In this document: piece by piece, positions 7,390 to 14,538 of the stretch
Layout of the letters: the number at the start of each line of letters is the position of its first letter
Position numbering within the stretch: position 1 is the stretch's first letter
NCBI GenBank assembly: GCA_007117555.1
Contig: SKGI01000127.1
Location: 1-14,675 of the forward strand
Reading direction: 5' to 3'
Length of the DNA stretch: 14,675 nucleotides
Source: Candidatus Izemoplasma sp.
GTDB taxonomy: Bacteria; Bacillota_I; Bacilli_A; Izemoplasmatales; Izemoplasmataceae
Notes under the pieces: generated by a model
What the model saw: the letters and a program-made list of their open reading frames with translations, nothing else
Told to the model about the DNA's origin: nothing
The model's database searches: none
Made by a program: the position numbers and the translations under genes

Positions 7390-8460
7390 GTGAAAGCACG
7401 ATTAGATACTATTGTCAAACGGTATGAAGAAATTCATACCCAATTAAGCGACCCAGACATTACCCGTGATATTGAAAAACTTAAAACGTTGTCGCAAGAA
7501 CAAAGTCGCTTACAAGAAACCGTCGAAACATATCGACACTTTCTTGACATGGAACAAACCATCCGTGATTTAAAAGAGATGGCTAAAGATTCAGATCCCG
7601 ATATTCGTGATATGGCCTTACTTGAACTTGAAGAAAGTAAGACAACACTAAAAAAGCTCGAAGATCAACTGACGCGCTTGCTCATTCCAAAAGACCCAAA
7701 TGACGAGAAAAATGTCATCGTCGAAATTCGTGGTGCAGCCGGCGGCGATGAAGCCAACATATTCGCTGGGGATTTGTACCGAATGTACGTAAAATACGCC
7801 GAACAAAAAAGGTGGAAAGTCGACATTGTTTCGGCCGAAGAAAGTGCCGCGGGTGGATTCAGTCAAATCGAGTTTACTGTCAGTGGCGATAAAGTGTACG
7901 CCTTGTTGAAATATGAGTCCGGCGCCCACCGGGTACAACGGGTCCCTCAAACCGAATCACAAGGACGGATTCACACCTCAACTGCGACCGTACTCGTATT
8001 GCCTGAAGCGGAAGAAATTGATGTAGAGATGAACATGGCTGATCTGCGTGTGGATACGTTTCGTTCAAGTGGTTCTGGCGGCCAAAGTGTTAACACCACA
8101 GACTCTGCAGTACGGATTACCCACATGCCTACAGGCATCATCGTCACATGCCAAGACGGTAAGAGCCAACACGAAAACAAAGCGACGGCACTTAAAGTCA
8201 TGCGAGCGCGTCTACATGATAAAATTATCCAAGAACAACTTGAAAAAGAAGGTGCAGAGCGCCGCTCGAAAATTGGTACCGGTGACCGCAGTGAAAAAAT
8301 TCGCACCTACAACTACCCACAAAACCGGATTACCGACCACCGAATTGGCTACACCATCCAGCAACTCGACCGGGTGATGGAAGGCCGCATTGAACCGATT
8401 ATTGAAGCGTTAATCGAAGAAGAATTCCAACGGAAACTCGCTGGAGAAACATCGGATTAA
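7390..8460 (+). CDS. prfA: Peptide chain release factor 1
   Basis: RF1 recognises UAA and UAG in the ribosomal A site and triggers release of the finished peptide. The 356-residue length from GTG 7390 matches the family. GGAG (7378-7381) lies 8 nt ahead of that GTG, whereas a GTG at 7381 would overlap the site, so 7390 is preferred. The N-terminal helical domain spans about residues 1-100. The stop-codon reading loop contains P-Q-T within RVPQTESQGRIHTS, a P-x-T motif of RF1 type (compare PAT in E. coli). The catalytic GGQ is at G230-G231-Q232 in a GSGGQSVNTT context. UGA is used as a stop in this window, so an RF2 gene should exist elsewhere. It lies just upstream of prmC, whose product methylates Q232. 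Confidence 0.97.
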   Translation: MKARLDTIVKRYEEIHTQLSDPDITRDIEKLKTLSQEQSRLQETVETYRHFLDMEQTIRDLKEMAKDSDPDIRDMALLELEESKTTLKKLEDQLTRLLIPKDPNDEKNVIVEIRGAAGGDEANIFAGDLYRMYVKYAEQKRWKVDIVSAEESAAGGFSQIEFTVSGDKVYALLKYESGAHRVQRVPQTESQGRIHTSTATVLVLPEAEEIDVEMNMADLRVDTFRSSGSGGQSVNTTDSAVRITHMPTGIIVTCQDGKSQHENKATALKVMRARLHDKIIQEQLEKEGAERRSKIGTGDRSEKIRTYNYPQNRITDHRIGYTIQQLDRVMEGRIEPIIEALIEEEFQRKLAGETSD

Positions 8461-8479
8461 GCGCGTTTAGGAGACAAAC

Positions 8480-9334
8480 ATGCCCACATATAAAGAAGCA
8501 CTCAACATCCATGAAACGTATGCCCTTAATAACGATAAAGAACCGTCTGCCATTCGTCTACTTATGTTGCACATAAGTGGCTACAGTGGCGCGGATTTTC
8601 TGAGTCACCAAGATGACATGATGGATGACAGCCAATATGCTCAATTTCGCACAATGGTCGATGAGTACGTCATCAAGCATCGCCCTGTTCAACACATTAC
8701 TGAATGTGAGACGTTTTACGGCTATCCTTTTTGTGTCAATAAAAATGTGTTGATTCCTCGTTTTGAGACAGAAGAACTGGTCGGTTATTTACTCGACTTA
8801 GTTGAGACTTATTTTACAAAAACCAACACCGCACTCGATTTAATCGATGTCGGCACAGGATCAGGCTGTCTCGCCATTACGCTTGCGCTTGAAAACCCTC
8901 GCATTCGAGCTCAAGCGACAGAAATTAGTATAGAAGCTTTAGAAGTCGCAAAACGTAACGCACAGTCTTTAAATACGGATGTGACGTTCCATCAAGGGAA
9001 CTTACTCGAACCCGTTTTAGACCAAAAGTTTGACATTTTAATCTCTAATCCACCCTACATCCCCAACAATGAACCACTTGATCCCCTCGTTAAAAACCAC
9101 GAACCTCATCTTGCTTTATTTGGGGGCGAAGATGGATTAGATTTTTACCGGGCGATTCTTAAAGATGCCGAACGTGTTTTGAAACCCCACTATATCATCG
9201 CTTTTGAACATGCGTATGATAAAGCCCGAGATTTGAAAAAATTGTGCAAGAAAACACTGTCTGATGTATGTATTATTCAAAAGAAGGACATGCAAGGCAA
9301 AGACCGGATGACTTTCATTGTCAAGAAGCCATAA
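8480..9334 (+). CDS. prmC: Release factor glutamine N5-methyltransferase PrmC
   Basis: This 284-residue SAM-dependent enzyme methylates the glutamine of the GGQ motif in release factors. An N-terminal helical substrate-binding domain (about residues 1-75) includes RPVQHITECETFYG and leads to NVLIPRFETEELV. The Rossmann domain has motif I DVGTGSGCLAITLALE (about 134-149) and the catalytic NPPY at N190-P-P-Y193. AGGAGA precedes the ATG at a normal distance and the gene starts 19 nt after prfA, the standard pairing of enzyme and substrate. In many Bacillota a tsaC/ywlC gene follows; here it is replaced by a terminator and topA. The length is normal and nothing is missing. Confidence 0.96.
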   Translation: MPTYKEALNIHETYALNNDKEPSAIRLLMLHISGYSGADFLSHQDDMMDDSQYAQFRTMVDEYVIKHRPVQHITECETFYGYPFCVNKNVLIPRFETEELVGYLLDLVETYFTKTNTALDLIDVGTGSGCLAITLALENPRIRAQATEISIEALEVAKRNAQSLNTDVTFHQGNLLEPVLDQKFDILISNPPYIPNNEPLDPLVKNHEPHLALFGGEDGLDFYRAILKDAERVLKPHYIIAFEHAYDKARDLKKLCKKTLSDVCIIQKKDMQGKDRMTFIVKKP

Positions 9335-9356
9335 AAAAAGTTTTATATAAATATAA

Positions 9357-9384
9357 AGAGCGTGTCGAAGCTTGACACGCTTTT
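9357..9384 (+). terminator. Probable terminator after prmC, overlapping the topA promoter
   Basis: AGCGTGTC (9359-9366) and GACACGCT (9374-9381) form a perfect 8-bp stem around a 7-nt loop, followed by a short T-tract (9381-9384). The T-tract is short, so termination may be incomplete. The right arm and loop contain the TTGACA used as the topA -35. Confidence 0.6.
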
Positions 9385-9401
9385 AGGTGCTGTGGCATAA
9401 T
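9372..9401 (+). promoter_or_regulatory. Sigma-A type promoter of topA
   Basis: A perfect TTGACA (9372-9377), an 18-bp spacer and CATAAT (9396-9401) preceded by TGG form a promoter with both a -35 and an extended -10. The -35 lies in the loop and 3' arm of the hairpin after prmC. Confidence 0.78.
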
Positions 9402-9425
9402 ACGAGCGATATGGAGGGGAATCAT

Positions 9426-11486
9426 ATGAAAAAACTTGTTATCGTTGAATCACCGAGCAAATCCAAAACCATCAAACAATACCTCGGCAGTGATTTCGAG
9501 GTCTTATCTTCGAAAGGTCATATCCGCGATCTTTCGATTTCTGGTGTGGGTGGATTAGGACTTGATATTGAAAACAACTTCACACCCAAATATGACATCA
9601 TCGCCAATAAGGAACGGACAGTTAAAGATTTGACTAAAGCCGCCAAAAAAGCGGATGAAATTTATCTTGCAACAGACCCCGACCGTGAAGGCGAAGCAAT
9701 CAGTTGGCATCTTGAGCAAATTTTAGATGCACAAGATAAGCCTACGTACCGTGTCATCTTTAATGAAGTGACCAAGCAAGCGGTACGAAAAGCCTTTGAT
9801 AATCCTCGTGAAATTGATCACGGTCTCGTCTCTAGTCAGGAGACCCGCCGAATTCTCGACCGGATTATCGGGTTTAAGTTAAGCAAATTACTTCAAAATA
9901 AAATCAAATCAAAATCGGCAGGCCGCGTCCAATCAGCTGCCTTGAAAATTATCGTAGATCGCGAAAAAGAAATCGAAGCGTTCACACCTGAAGAGTATTG
10001 GAAAATCCAAGCGGTATTCAAAGCTTTTGAAGCTGAGTTGACAAACATTGACAAAAAACGAGCGAAGCTACCCGATGAAGCCGCTGCGGACGCCTTACTT
10101 GCGGACCTTTCCAAAACATTCACCGTCGAATCAATCAAAGAACGCGACCGAAAACGTGCCCCAAAGCCACCTTTCACAACATCCTCTTTACAACAAGAAG
10201 CGTCCAACCGCTTGAACTTCAACGGTCAAAAAACGATGATGATCGCCCAAAAACTATATGAGGGCATCGAATTACAAGATGAAAAACAAGGTTTAATAAC
10301 GTATATGAGAACGGATTCAACACGGATGAGTTCAGCGTTCATGGAACCAGCAAGGCAACACATCGCGCACATTTATGGCGCTGATTTTGTGTCGCGTCGC
10401 AAACTGAAGGCGGGAAAAAAAGGCCAAGACGCGCATGAAGGCATACGCCCTACCGATATTAAGTACACACCTGAAACGGTAAAACAATATCTCAATCGTG
10501 ATGAGTATCGTCTATACAAGATGATTTACTTGCGCGCCATCGCATCCTTGATGCGTTCGGCCCGCTTCACTTCAACAACGGTACGACTTGCGTCGGGTAA
10601 AACCATTTTTAAAGTACGTGGTCAACACTTAAACTTCCCGGGCTACTTACGGGCGTATGGAGAGTATGAAACCATTGAAGATAAGGCCATTCCTAAACTT
10701 GAAGAAGGTCAAACTATTGAAGCTGAACAGTTCAACAAAAGCCAACACTTCACGCAACCACCAGCCCGTTTCACAGAAGCGAAACTGATCAAAGAAATGG
10801 AAGAAGTCGGCATTGGCAGACCGAGCACCTACTCCCAAACCGTCTCAACATTAAAAAACCGCAAGTATGTCAATCTTGAAGACAAGAAATTTATCCCCAC
10901 TGAACAAGGACGTCTAACGATTGAAAAACTCGATGCTTACTTCAGTCGAATCATCAATGTTGATTACACAGCAAGGATGGAAAAAGTACTCGATGACATC
11001 GCAACCCGTGAAACCGAACAAACCGCAATCATCAGCGATTTTTATCACACATTCATCCCTCTAGTTGAAAAAGCCAATGAAGAAATGGAAAAAGCCCCAC
11101 CTAAACTGACCGGTGAAACGTGTCCAAAATGTGAACGCCCTATGGTGTTCCGTGAATCAAAGTATGGCACATTCGAAGCATGTAGCGGTTATCCTGAATG
11201 TAAGTACATCAAACCAAACGATAAGCAAAAAGCGGAACCTAAATCAACCGGCATCACATGCCCTAAATGCGGCAAAGGGACCATTGTCGAGCGGACCGCA
11301 ACACGCGGTCGCAATAAAGGTAACACCTTTTATGCCTGCAATAATTTCCCGCGCTGCCGTCACATCATGAGTGGTACACCGATTGACGAAGCATGCCCTG
11401 AATGCGACAAACCGCTTGTTGAGACACAAGATGGCACGGTGCAGTGCGATGATCAAGAAACGTGTAAATATCGACGCACATCTTGA
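9426..11486 (+). CDS. topA: DNA topoisomerase I (type IA)
   Basis: Topoisomerase I relaxes negatively supercoiled DNA by cutting and passing a single strand. ATG 9426 has GGAGGGGA (9413-9420) 5 nt upstream and begins MKKLVIVESPSKSKTIKQYL; a longer in-frame GTG at 9387 lies inside the promoter and is rejected. The product has 686 residues. The Toprim domain shows E8, the KGHIRDL loop and D84-P-D-R-E88. The active-site tyrosine is Y293 in ITYMRTDSTR. The C-terminus carries three zinc ribbons, each with four cysteines: starting at CPKCERPM (about 565), CPKCGKGT (about 615) and CPECDKPL (about 657). The order prmC-topA is less usual than dprA-topA in Bacillus. It ends with a TGA stop, and only a weak hairpin lies between it and the next promoter. 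Confidence 0.97.
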   Translation: MKKLVIVESPSKSKTIKQYLGSDFEVLSSKGHIRDLSISGVGGLGLDIENNFTPKYDIIANKERTVKDLTKAAKKADEIYLATDPDREGEAISWHLEQILDAQDKPTYRVIFNEVTKQAVRKAFDNPREIDHGLVSSQETRRILDRIIGFKLSKLLQNKIKSKSAGRVQSAALKIIVDREKEIEAFTPEEYWKIQAVFKAFEAELTNIDKKRAKLPDEAAADALLADLSKTFTVESIKERDRKRAPKPPFTTSSLQQEASNRLNFNGQKTMMIAQKLYEGIELQDEKQGLITYMRTDSTRMSSAFMEPARQHIAHIYGADFVSRRKLKAGKKGQDAHEGIRPTDIKYTPETVKQYLNRDEYRLYKMIYLRAIASLMRSARFTSTTVRLASGKTIFKVRGQHLNFPGYLRAYGEYETIEDKAIPKLEEGQTIEAEQFNKSQHFTQPPARFTEAKLIKEMEEVGIGRPSTYSQTVSTLKNRKYVNLEDKKFIPTEQGRLTIEKLDAYFSRIINVDYTARMEKVLDDIATRETEQTAIISDFYHTFIPLVEKANEEMEKAPPKLTGETCPKCERPMVFRESKYGTFEACSGYPECKYIKPNDKQKAEPKSTGITCPKCGKGTIVERTATRGRNKGNTFYACNNFPRCRHIMSGTPIDEACPECDKPLVETQDGTVQCDDQETCKYRRTS

Positions 11487-11492
11487 AGGCCA

Positions 11493-11511
11493 AGCCCTAT
11501 TTTTTGTAGGT
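11493..11511 (+). terminator. Weak hairpin after topA, doubtful terminator
   Basis: A GGC-CAA-GCC hairpin just after the topA stop is followed by CTATTTTTT. The stem is very short, so this would be a poor terminator at best; read-through into the downstream RNA region is possible. Confidence 0.25.
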
Positions 11512-11535
11512 TGTATATTTTTTTGAGTGTAGATA

Positions 11536-11564
11536 TTGACATAAAAATATACCTATGTTATTAT
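11536..11564 (+). promoter_or_regulatory. Strong sigma-A promoter in the topA-ftsY gap
   Basis: A perfect TTGACA (11536-11541), an exact 17-bp spacer, and TATTAT (11559-11564) preceded by TGT give a -35, ideal spacing and an extended -10. It is the most complete promoter in the window, yet no ribosome binding site with a convincing ORF follows. It appears to drive the RNA at 11571-11686. Confidence 0.8.
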
Positions 11565-11570
11565 TTAAGT

Positions 11571-11686
11571 GCGGCTGAGAAGTCGCGAACTTATCCCTTA
11601 CATAGCATGGTGAATAATTCATTTATTCACACATCCCCTTCCTTAATCCGCCGAGAGGCGGATTTTCCCTTTTAGGGGGTTTTTTT
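11571..11686 (+). ncRNA. Putative structured small RNA between topA and ftsY, family not recognised
   Basis: From the expected start near 11571 the transcript has three hairpins. Hairpin 1 pairs GCGGCT with AGTCGC (11571-11586) around a GAGA loop. Hairpin 2 is a perfect 8 bp, GTGAATAA/TTATTCAC (11610-11630), with a 5-nt loop. Hairpin 3 is a perfect 8 bp, AATCCGCC/GGCGGATT (11645-11664), again with a GAGA loop. It ends in an AGGGGG arm and seven T residues. Length is about 116 nt. I compared it by eye with SRP RNA (needed near ftsY/ffh, but the GGAAG...GCAGC tip is absent), 6S RNA, TPP and preQ1 elements, and found no match. It could be a free small RNA or a 5' leader controlling ftsY by termination. 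A 22-codon ORF inside it lacks a ribosome binding site. Structure and promoter are seen; function is unknown. Confidence 0.6.
11667..11686 (+). terminator. Intrinsic terminator of the topA-ftsY gap RNA
   Basis: CCCT (11667-11670) pairs with AGGG (11674-11677), or ATCCCCT (11633-11639) pairs with AGGGGGT (11674-11680) enclosing hairpin 3, and seven T residues follow (11680-11686). The longer pairing makes the more stable terminator; the local stem alone is short. Confidence 0.72.
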
Positions 11687-11709
11687 CAGTTTTGAACAAG
11701 TTAAGAATG

Positions 11710-11718
11710 TGCTATAAT
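11710..11718 (+). promoter_or_regulatory. Extended -10 promoter of ftsY-ylxM-ffh
   Basis: TGC directly precedes a perfect TATAAT (11713-11718). A TTGAAC (11692-11697) lies 15 bp upstream, close for a -35. Transcription would start near 11725, about 29 nt ahead of the ftsY ATG, so the operon can be expressed without read-through of the upstream terminator. Confidence 0.75.
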
Positions 11719-11753
11719 ACAAAGTGAACCTTGAAGAAAGCGGTGCATGAATC

Positions 11754-12719
11754 ATGGGATTTTTCAAAAATTTGTTTCAATCCAAAGCACGTAAACAACA
11801 AGCCCAAAAATATAAAATGGGCATGGCTAAGACGCGCGATAGTGTCTTAGGGCGACTCGATCGTTTACTCGTCGAAGGCGCGCGTATTGATGAAGCCCTC
11901 TTCGAAGATATTGAAGAGATTTTCATTATGGCCGACATGGGCGTTGACACCGTGTTGTCGCTGGTCAATCATCTTCGGGAAACCGTTGAAGTGAACCGAA
12001 TTGAAAATGCTGAAGCACTGCGAGAAATGATTGTAGAAGAAATGTTTAAACGTTATGTCAAAGACGAGATTATTGACACGAATCTCGATGTTAATCATGA
12101 CTTAAGTGTCTTATTGTTTGTTGGGGTAAATGGTGTCGGGAAAACAACGACCATCGCGAAAGTCGCCCATCTACTTAAACAATCTGGCAAAAACGTTATG
12201 ATGGTTGCCGGTGACACGTTTCGGGCTGGGGCGATTAACCAGCTTCGCATTTGGAGTGAGCGCACGGGCAGTCATTTTTTTGAGAAACCCGAAGGCTCCG
12301 ACCCATCGAGTGTCATGTATGATGCGATTCAGTATGCACGTAACCAAGGGATTGATGTGTTGCTTTGTGATACAGCAGGCCGTCTTCAAAACAAAGCCAA
12401 CTTAATGAAAGAACTTGAAAAAATTCGCAAAGTGATTGCGCGTGAAATTACAGACGGACCGCATGAAACGTTATTAGTGCTTGATGCAACGACCGGCCAA
12501 AATGGCATGTCACAAGCACGTATTTTTCATGAAGTGACGGAGTTGAGTGGTGTCGTATTGACGAAACTTGATGGCACCGCTAAAGGCGGCATCGCTTTAG
12601 CGATTAAAGAGTCATTTGACATACCGATTAAACTGATTGGCCTTGGTGAAACACTCGATGACATTGAGTATTTTGACATCGAAGAATACATTTACGGGCT
12701 GTTTTCAGATTTATTATGA
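11754..12719 (+). CDS. ftsY: Signal recognition particle receptor FtsY
   Basis: FtsY is the membrane-associated SRP receptor GTPase that docks ribosome-SRP complexes at the translocon. The 321-residue protein lacks the long acidic A domain of E. coli, as is usual in Bacillota, and starts with the amphipathic, basic [16 protein letters not shown] likely to touch the membrane. After the N helical bundle (about 20-100) the G domain shows G1 [10 protein letters not shown] (about 124-133), G2 DTFRAGA (commonly DTFRAAA), G3 DTAGR, G4 TKLDG and G5 GLGE. Only a weak GGTG lies 8 nt ahead of the ATG, but the N-terminus is right for the family. Its TGA overlaps the ylxM ATG by four bases, indicating coupled translation with ylxM and ffh. 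Confidence 0.96.
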   Translation: MGFFKNLFQSKARKQQAQKYKMGMAKTRDSVLGRLDRLLVEGARIDEALFEDIEEIFIMADMGVDTVLSLVNHLRETVEVNRIENAEALREMIVEEMFKRYVKDEIIDTNLDVNHDLSVLLFVGVNGVGKTTTIAKVAHLLKQSGKNVMMVAGDTFRAGAINQLRIWSERTGSHFFEKPEGSDPSSVMYDAIQYARNQGIDVLLCDTAGRLQNKANLMKELEKIRKVIAREITDGPHETLLVLDATTGQNGMSQARIFHEVTELSGVVLTKLDGTAKGGIALAIKESFDIPIKLIGLGETLDDIEYFDIEEYIYGLFSDLL

Positions 12720-13039
12720 GCGATCTCGAACGACATGTAGCTGTCAATGCCTTGCTCGATGCCTATGGCAGTTTACTTACCGAAAGGCAACGGATAATTT
12801 TAGGCTACTATTATGAAGACAATTATACGCTTGCAGAGATTGCCGATCTTGAAGGGATTAGTCGTAATGCCGTCCATGATTTACTGCATCGGACGGTTAA
12901 AAAACTTGAAGATTACGAGCGTAAATTACACAGTCTAAAAAAACGGGGCACGTTGTCTGAAGCGATGGCTCAACTTGAAGCACATGCGGATCATCCTGAT
13001 GTTGCACGTGCGCTCGATTTACTAAAAAAGGTGGAATAG
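12716..13039 (+). CDS. ylxM: YlxM-type HTH protein, SRP-associated
   Basis: This 107-residue protein belongs to the UPF0122/YlxM family. A sigma-region-4-like helix-turn-helix is visible: LTERQRIILGYYYEDNYTLAEIADLEGISRNAVHDLL spread over about residues 20-56, then a charged helix. In streptococci the homologue associates with SRP and modulates Ffh GTPase activity; DNA binding has not been shown to be its main role. It starts in the ATGA overlap with ftsY and ends one base before ffh, where it supplies the AAAGGTGG ribosome binding site of ffh. This strict sandwich between ftsY and ffh is the standard Bacillota arrangement and supports the call. The length is normal. Confidence 0.93.
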   Translation: MSDLERHVAVNALLDAYGSLLTERQRIILGYYYEDNYTLAEIADLEGISRNAVHDLLHRTVKKLEDYERKLHSLKKRGTLSEAMAQLEAHADHPDVARALDLLKKVE

Positions 13040-13040
13040 C

Positions 13041-14444
13041 ATGGCATTTGAACAACTGTCAGATCGGATGCAGATGGCGCTACGCCGTTTACGTGGTAAA
13101 GCCCGTCTCAATGAAAAAGATATTGAAGAAATGATGCGCGAGATCCGTCTTAGTTTGCTTGAGGCGGATGTCAATTTTAAAGTCGTTAAAGCGTTCACAA
13201 ACACGGTTAAAGAACAAGCGCTTGACGAGAAAATTTATAAAGGTCTCAACCCATCCCAACAAGTCGTCAAAGTCGTTCATGAAGCGTTGACTGATCTTCT
13301 AGGCGGTGAAACAAGCGTCTTTACCTTAAAAGGTCATGGCACGACGACGGTGATGTTATCAGGTTTGCAAGGTTCAGGGAAAACCACAACCGCTGCTAAA
13401 ATCGCCCGATATGTACGAAAACACCATAGCGTAAAACCGTTGCTTGTCGCACTCGACGTGTACCGACCCGCTGCGGTTGAACAACTTGTGACCTTAGGTA
13501 AACAGCTTGATATTCCTGTCTTTGAACAAGGCACTTCTGAAGCCCCCGAAACGATTGCTAAAGCAGCCCTTGATCACGCACAGTCAATGGGCTATGACTT
13601 TATCATTTTCGATACCGCAGGCCGGCTGCATATTGATACATCGATGATGGATGAACTGCAACGGGTCAAGGCGACCATCAAGCCAGATGAAATTTGGTTA
13701 GTACTCGATGCGATGACTGGGCAAGACGCGGTGAGTGTGGCTGAACATTTCCACCAATCGCTTGGGGTAAGCGGTGCCGTCATTACGAAACTCGATGGCG
13801 ATACCCGTGGTGGCGCCGCGCTCTCGCTAAGACATGTGGCCGATGTGCCCATCAAGTTTATGGGACTTGGCGAAAAAACCGATCAACTCGATGTCTTCCA
13901 TCCTGAACGTATGGCGGGCCGGATTTTAGGCATGGGGGACATGCTTACGCTGATCGACAAAGTGACAGAAAATGTCGATGAATCGGACATGATGAATATG
14001 ATGGAAAAAATGATGTCCGGACATTATAACTATAACGACTTCCGCAAGCAGCTACGCATGGTCAAGCGGATGGGCTCCCTGGGTGGCCTCATGAAAATGA
14101 TTCCCGGCATGGGGAAGATGATGAAACAAGTCGATGTCGACGATAAACAGTTGGTGTTTGTCGAGGCGATTATCGGTTCGATGACAGAGAAAGAACGCAA
14201 GAAACCTAATTTAATTAAACAAAGCAGCAGTCGTCGCCGACGGATTGCAAGTGGTTCGGGCCGTAGCGTCGCCGAAGTCAATCGACTCATCCAATCGCTT
14301 GAACAACAAATGCAAGCATTTAAAAAAATGGCGCATATGGATCCTAATAACATGAACCCAAATCAAGCAGCCAAACAAATTGCACCGACGCAAAAACGAC
14401 AAAAAAAGGGCAAGGGGAAAGGTCGTGGGGGTTTCCGTTTCTAA
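13041..14444 (+). CDS. ffh: Signal recognition particle protein Ffh (SRP54)
   Basis: Ffh binds SRP RNA and signal sequences emerging from ribosomes and, with FtsY, delivers them to the membrane. The 467-residue protein has the N domain (about 1-95), the G domain with G1 GLQGSGKTTT (about 107-116), DVYRPAAVEQL, G3 DTAGRLHID, G4 TKLDGDTRGGAA and GLGEK, and a methionine-rich M domain from about residue 315. The M domain includes the finger-loop segment LGGLMKMIPGMGKMMKQ and the RNA-binding helix-turn-helix around RRRRIASGSGRSVAEVN. It ends in a very basic, glycine-rich tail (KKGKGKGRGGFRF). The start has AAGGTGG at about 6 nt. The rpsP-rimM genes that often follow are absent; a terminator closes the operon. 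The SRP RNA gene itself is not recognisable in this window. Confidence 0.97.
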   Translation: MAFEQLSDRMQMALRRLRGKARLNEKDIEEMMREIRLSLLEADVNFKVVKAFTNTVKEQALDEKIYKGLNPSQQVVKVVHEALTDLLGGETSVFTLKGHGTTTVMLSGLQGSGKTTTAAKIARYVRKHHSVKPLLVALDVYRPAAVEQLVTLGKQLDIPVFEQGTSEAPETIAKAALDHAQSMGYDFIIFDTAGRLHIDTSMMDELQRVKATIKPDEIWLVLDAMTGQDAVSVAEHFHQSLGVSGAVITKLDGDTRGGAALSLRHVADVPIKFMGLGEKTDQLDVFHPERMAGRILGMGDMLTLIDKVTENVDESDMMNMMEKMMSGHYNYNDFRKQLRMVKRMGSLGGLMKMIPGMGKMMKQVDVDDKQLVFVEAIIGSMTEKERKKPNLIKQSSSRRRRIASGSGRSVAEVNRLIQSLEQQMQAFKKMAHMDPNNMNPNQAAKQIAPTQKRQKKGKGKGRGGFRF

Positions 14445-14468
14445 AGCAATCCCACCACTACAACAATC

Positions 14469-14519
14469 AAAAACACCTTCACGTTTCCCTGATGCACTGG
14501 GAAACATGAAGGTGTTTTT
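14469..14519. terminator. Bidirectional intrinsic terminator between ffh and the HAD gene
   Basis: AAACACCTTCA (14471-14481) pairs with TGAAGGTGTTT (14507-14517) and, past one mismatch, GTTTCCC (14483-14489) pairs with GGGAAAC (14499-14505), leaving a 9-nt loop. T residues follow on the right and an A-run precedes on the left, so it works for ffh on plus and for the convergent gene on minus. It is the longest hairpin in the window, 18 bp in total. Confidence 0.92.
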
Positions 14520-14538
14520 CATTGATAACAAGGTTTAA

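Noticed and set aside
7971..8306. Antisense ORF of 111 codons in prfA
   Set aside because: Mirror of the conserved GGQ-region codons; no start signal and no family resemblance.
9387..9425. Upstream GTG extension of topA by 13 codons
   Set aside because: It overlaps the promoter -10 and the ribosome binding site; ATG 9426 has good Shine-Dalgarno spacing and the family N-terminus.
11571..11610. TPP riboswitch suggested by the CTGAGA string
   Set aside because: CTGAGA is part of a simple GAGA-loop hairpin; the second TPP-binding arm with the usual CTGGATAATGCCAG-like pattern is missing and no thiamine gene follows.
11607..11675. 22-codon ORF (starts MVNNSFIHTSPS) inside the gap RNA
   Set aside because: No ribosome binding site, and it is made of perfect hairpin arms, so the sequence is better explained as RNA structure.
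11571..11686. Signal recognition particle RNA beside ftsY-ffh
   Set aside because: The position is tempting, but the conserved tip with GGAAG and GCAGC and the long single rod-like stem are absent.
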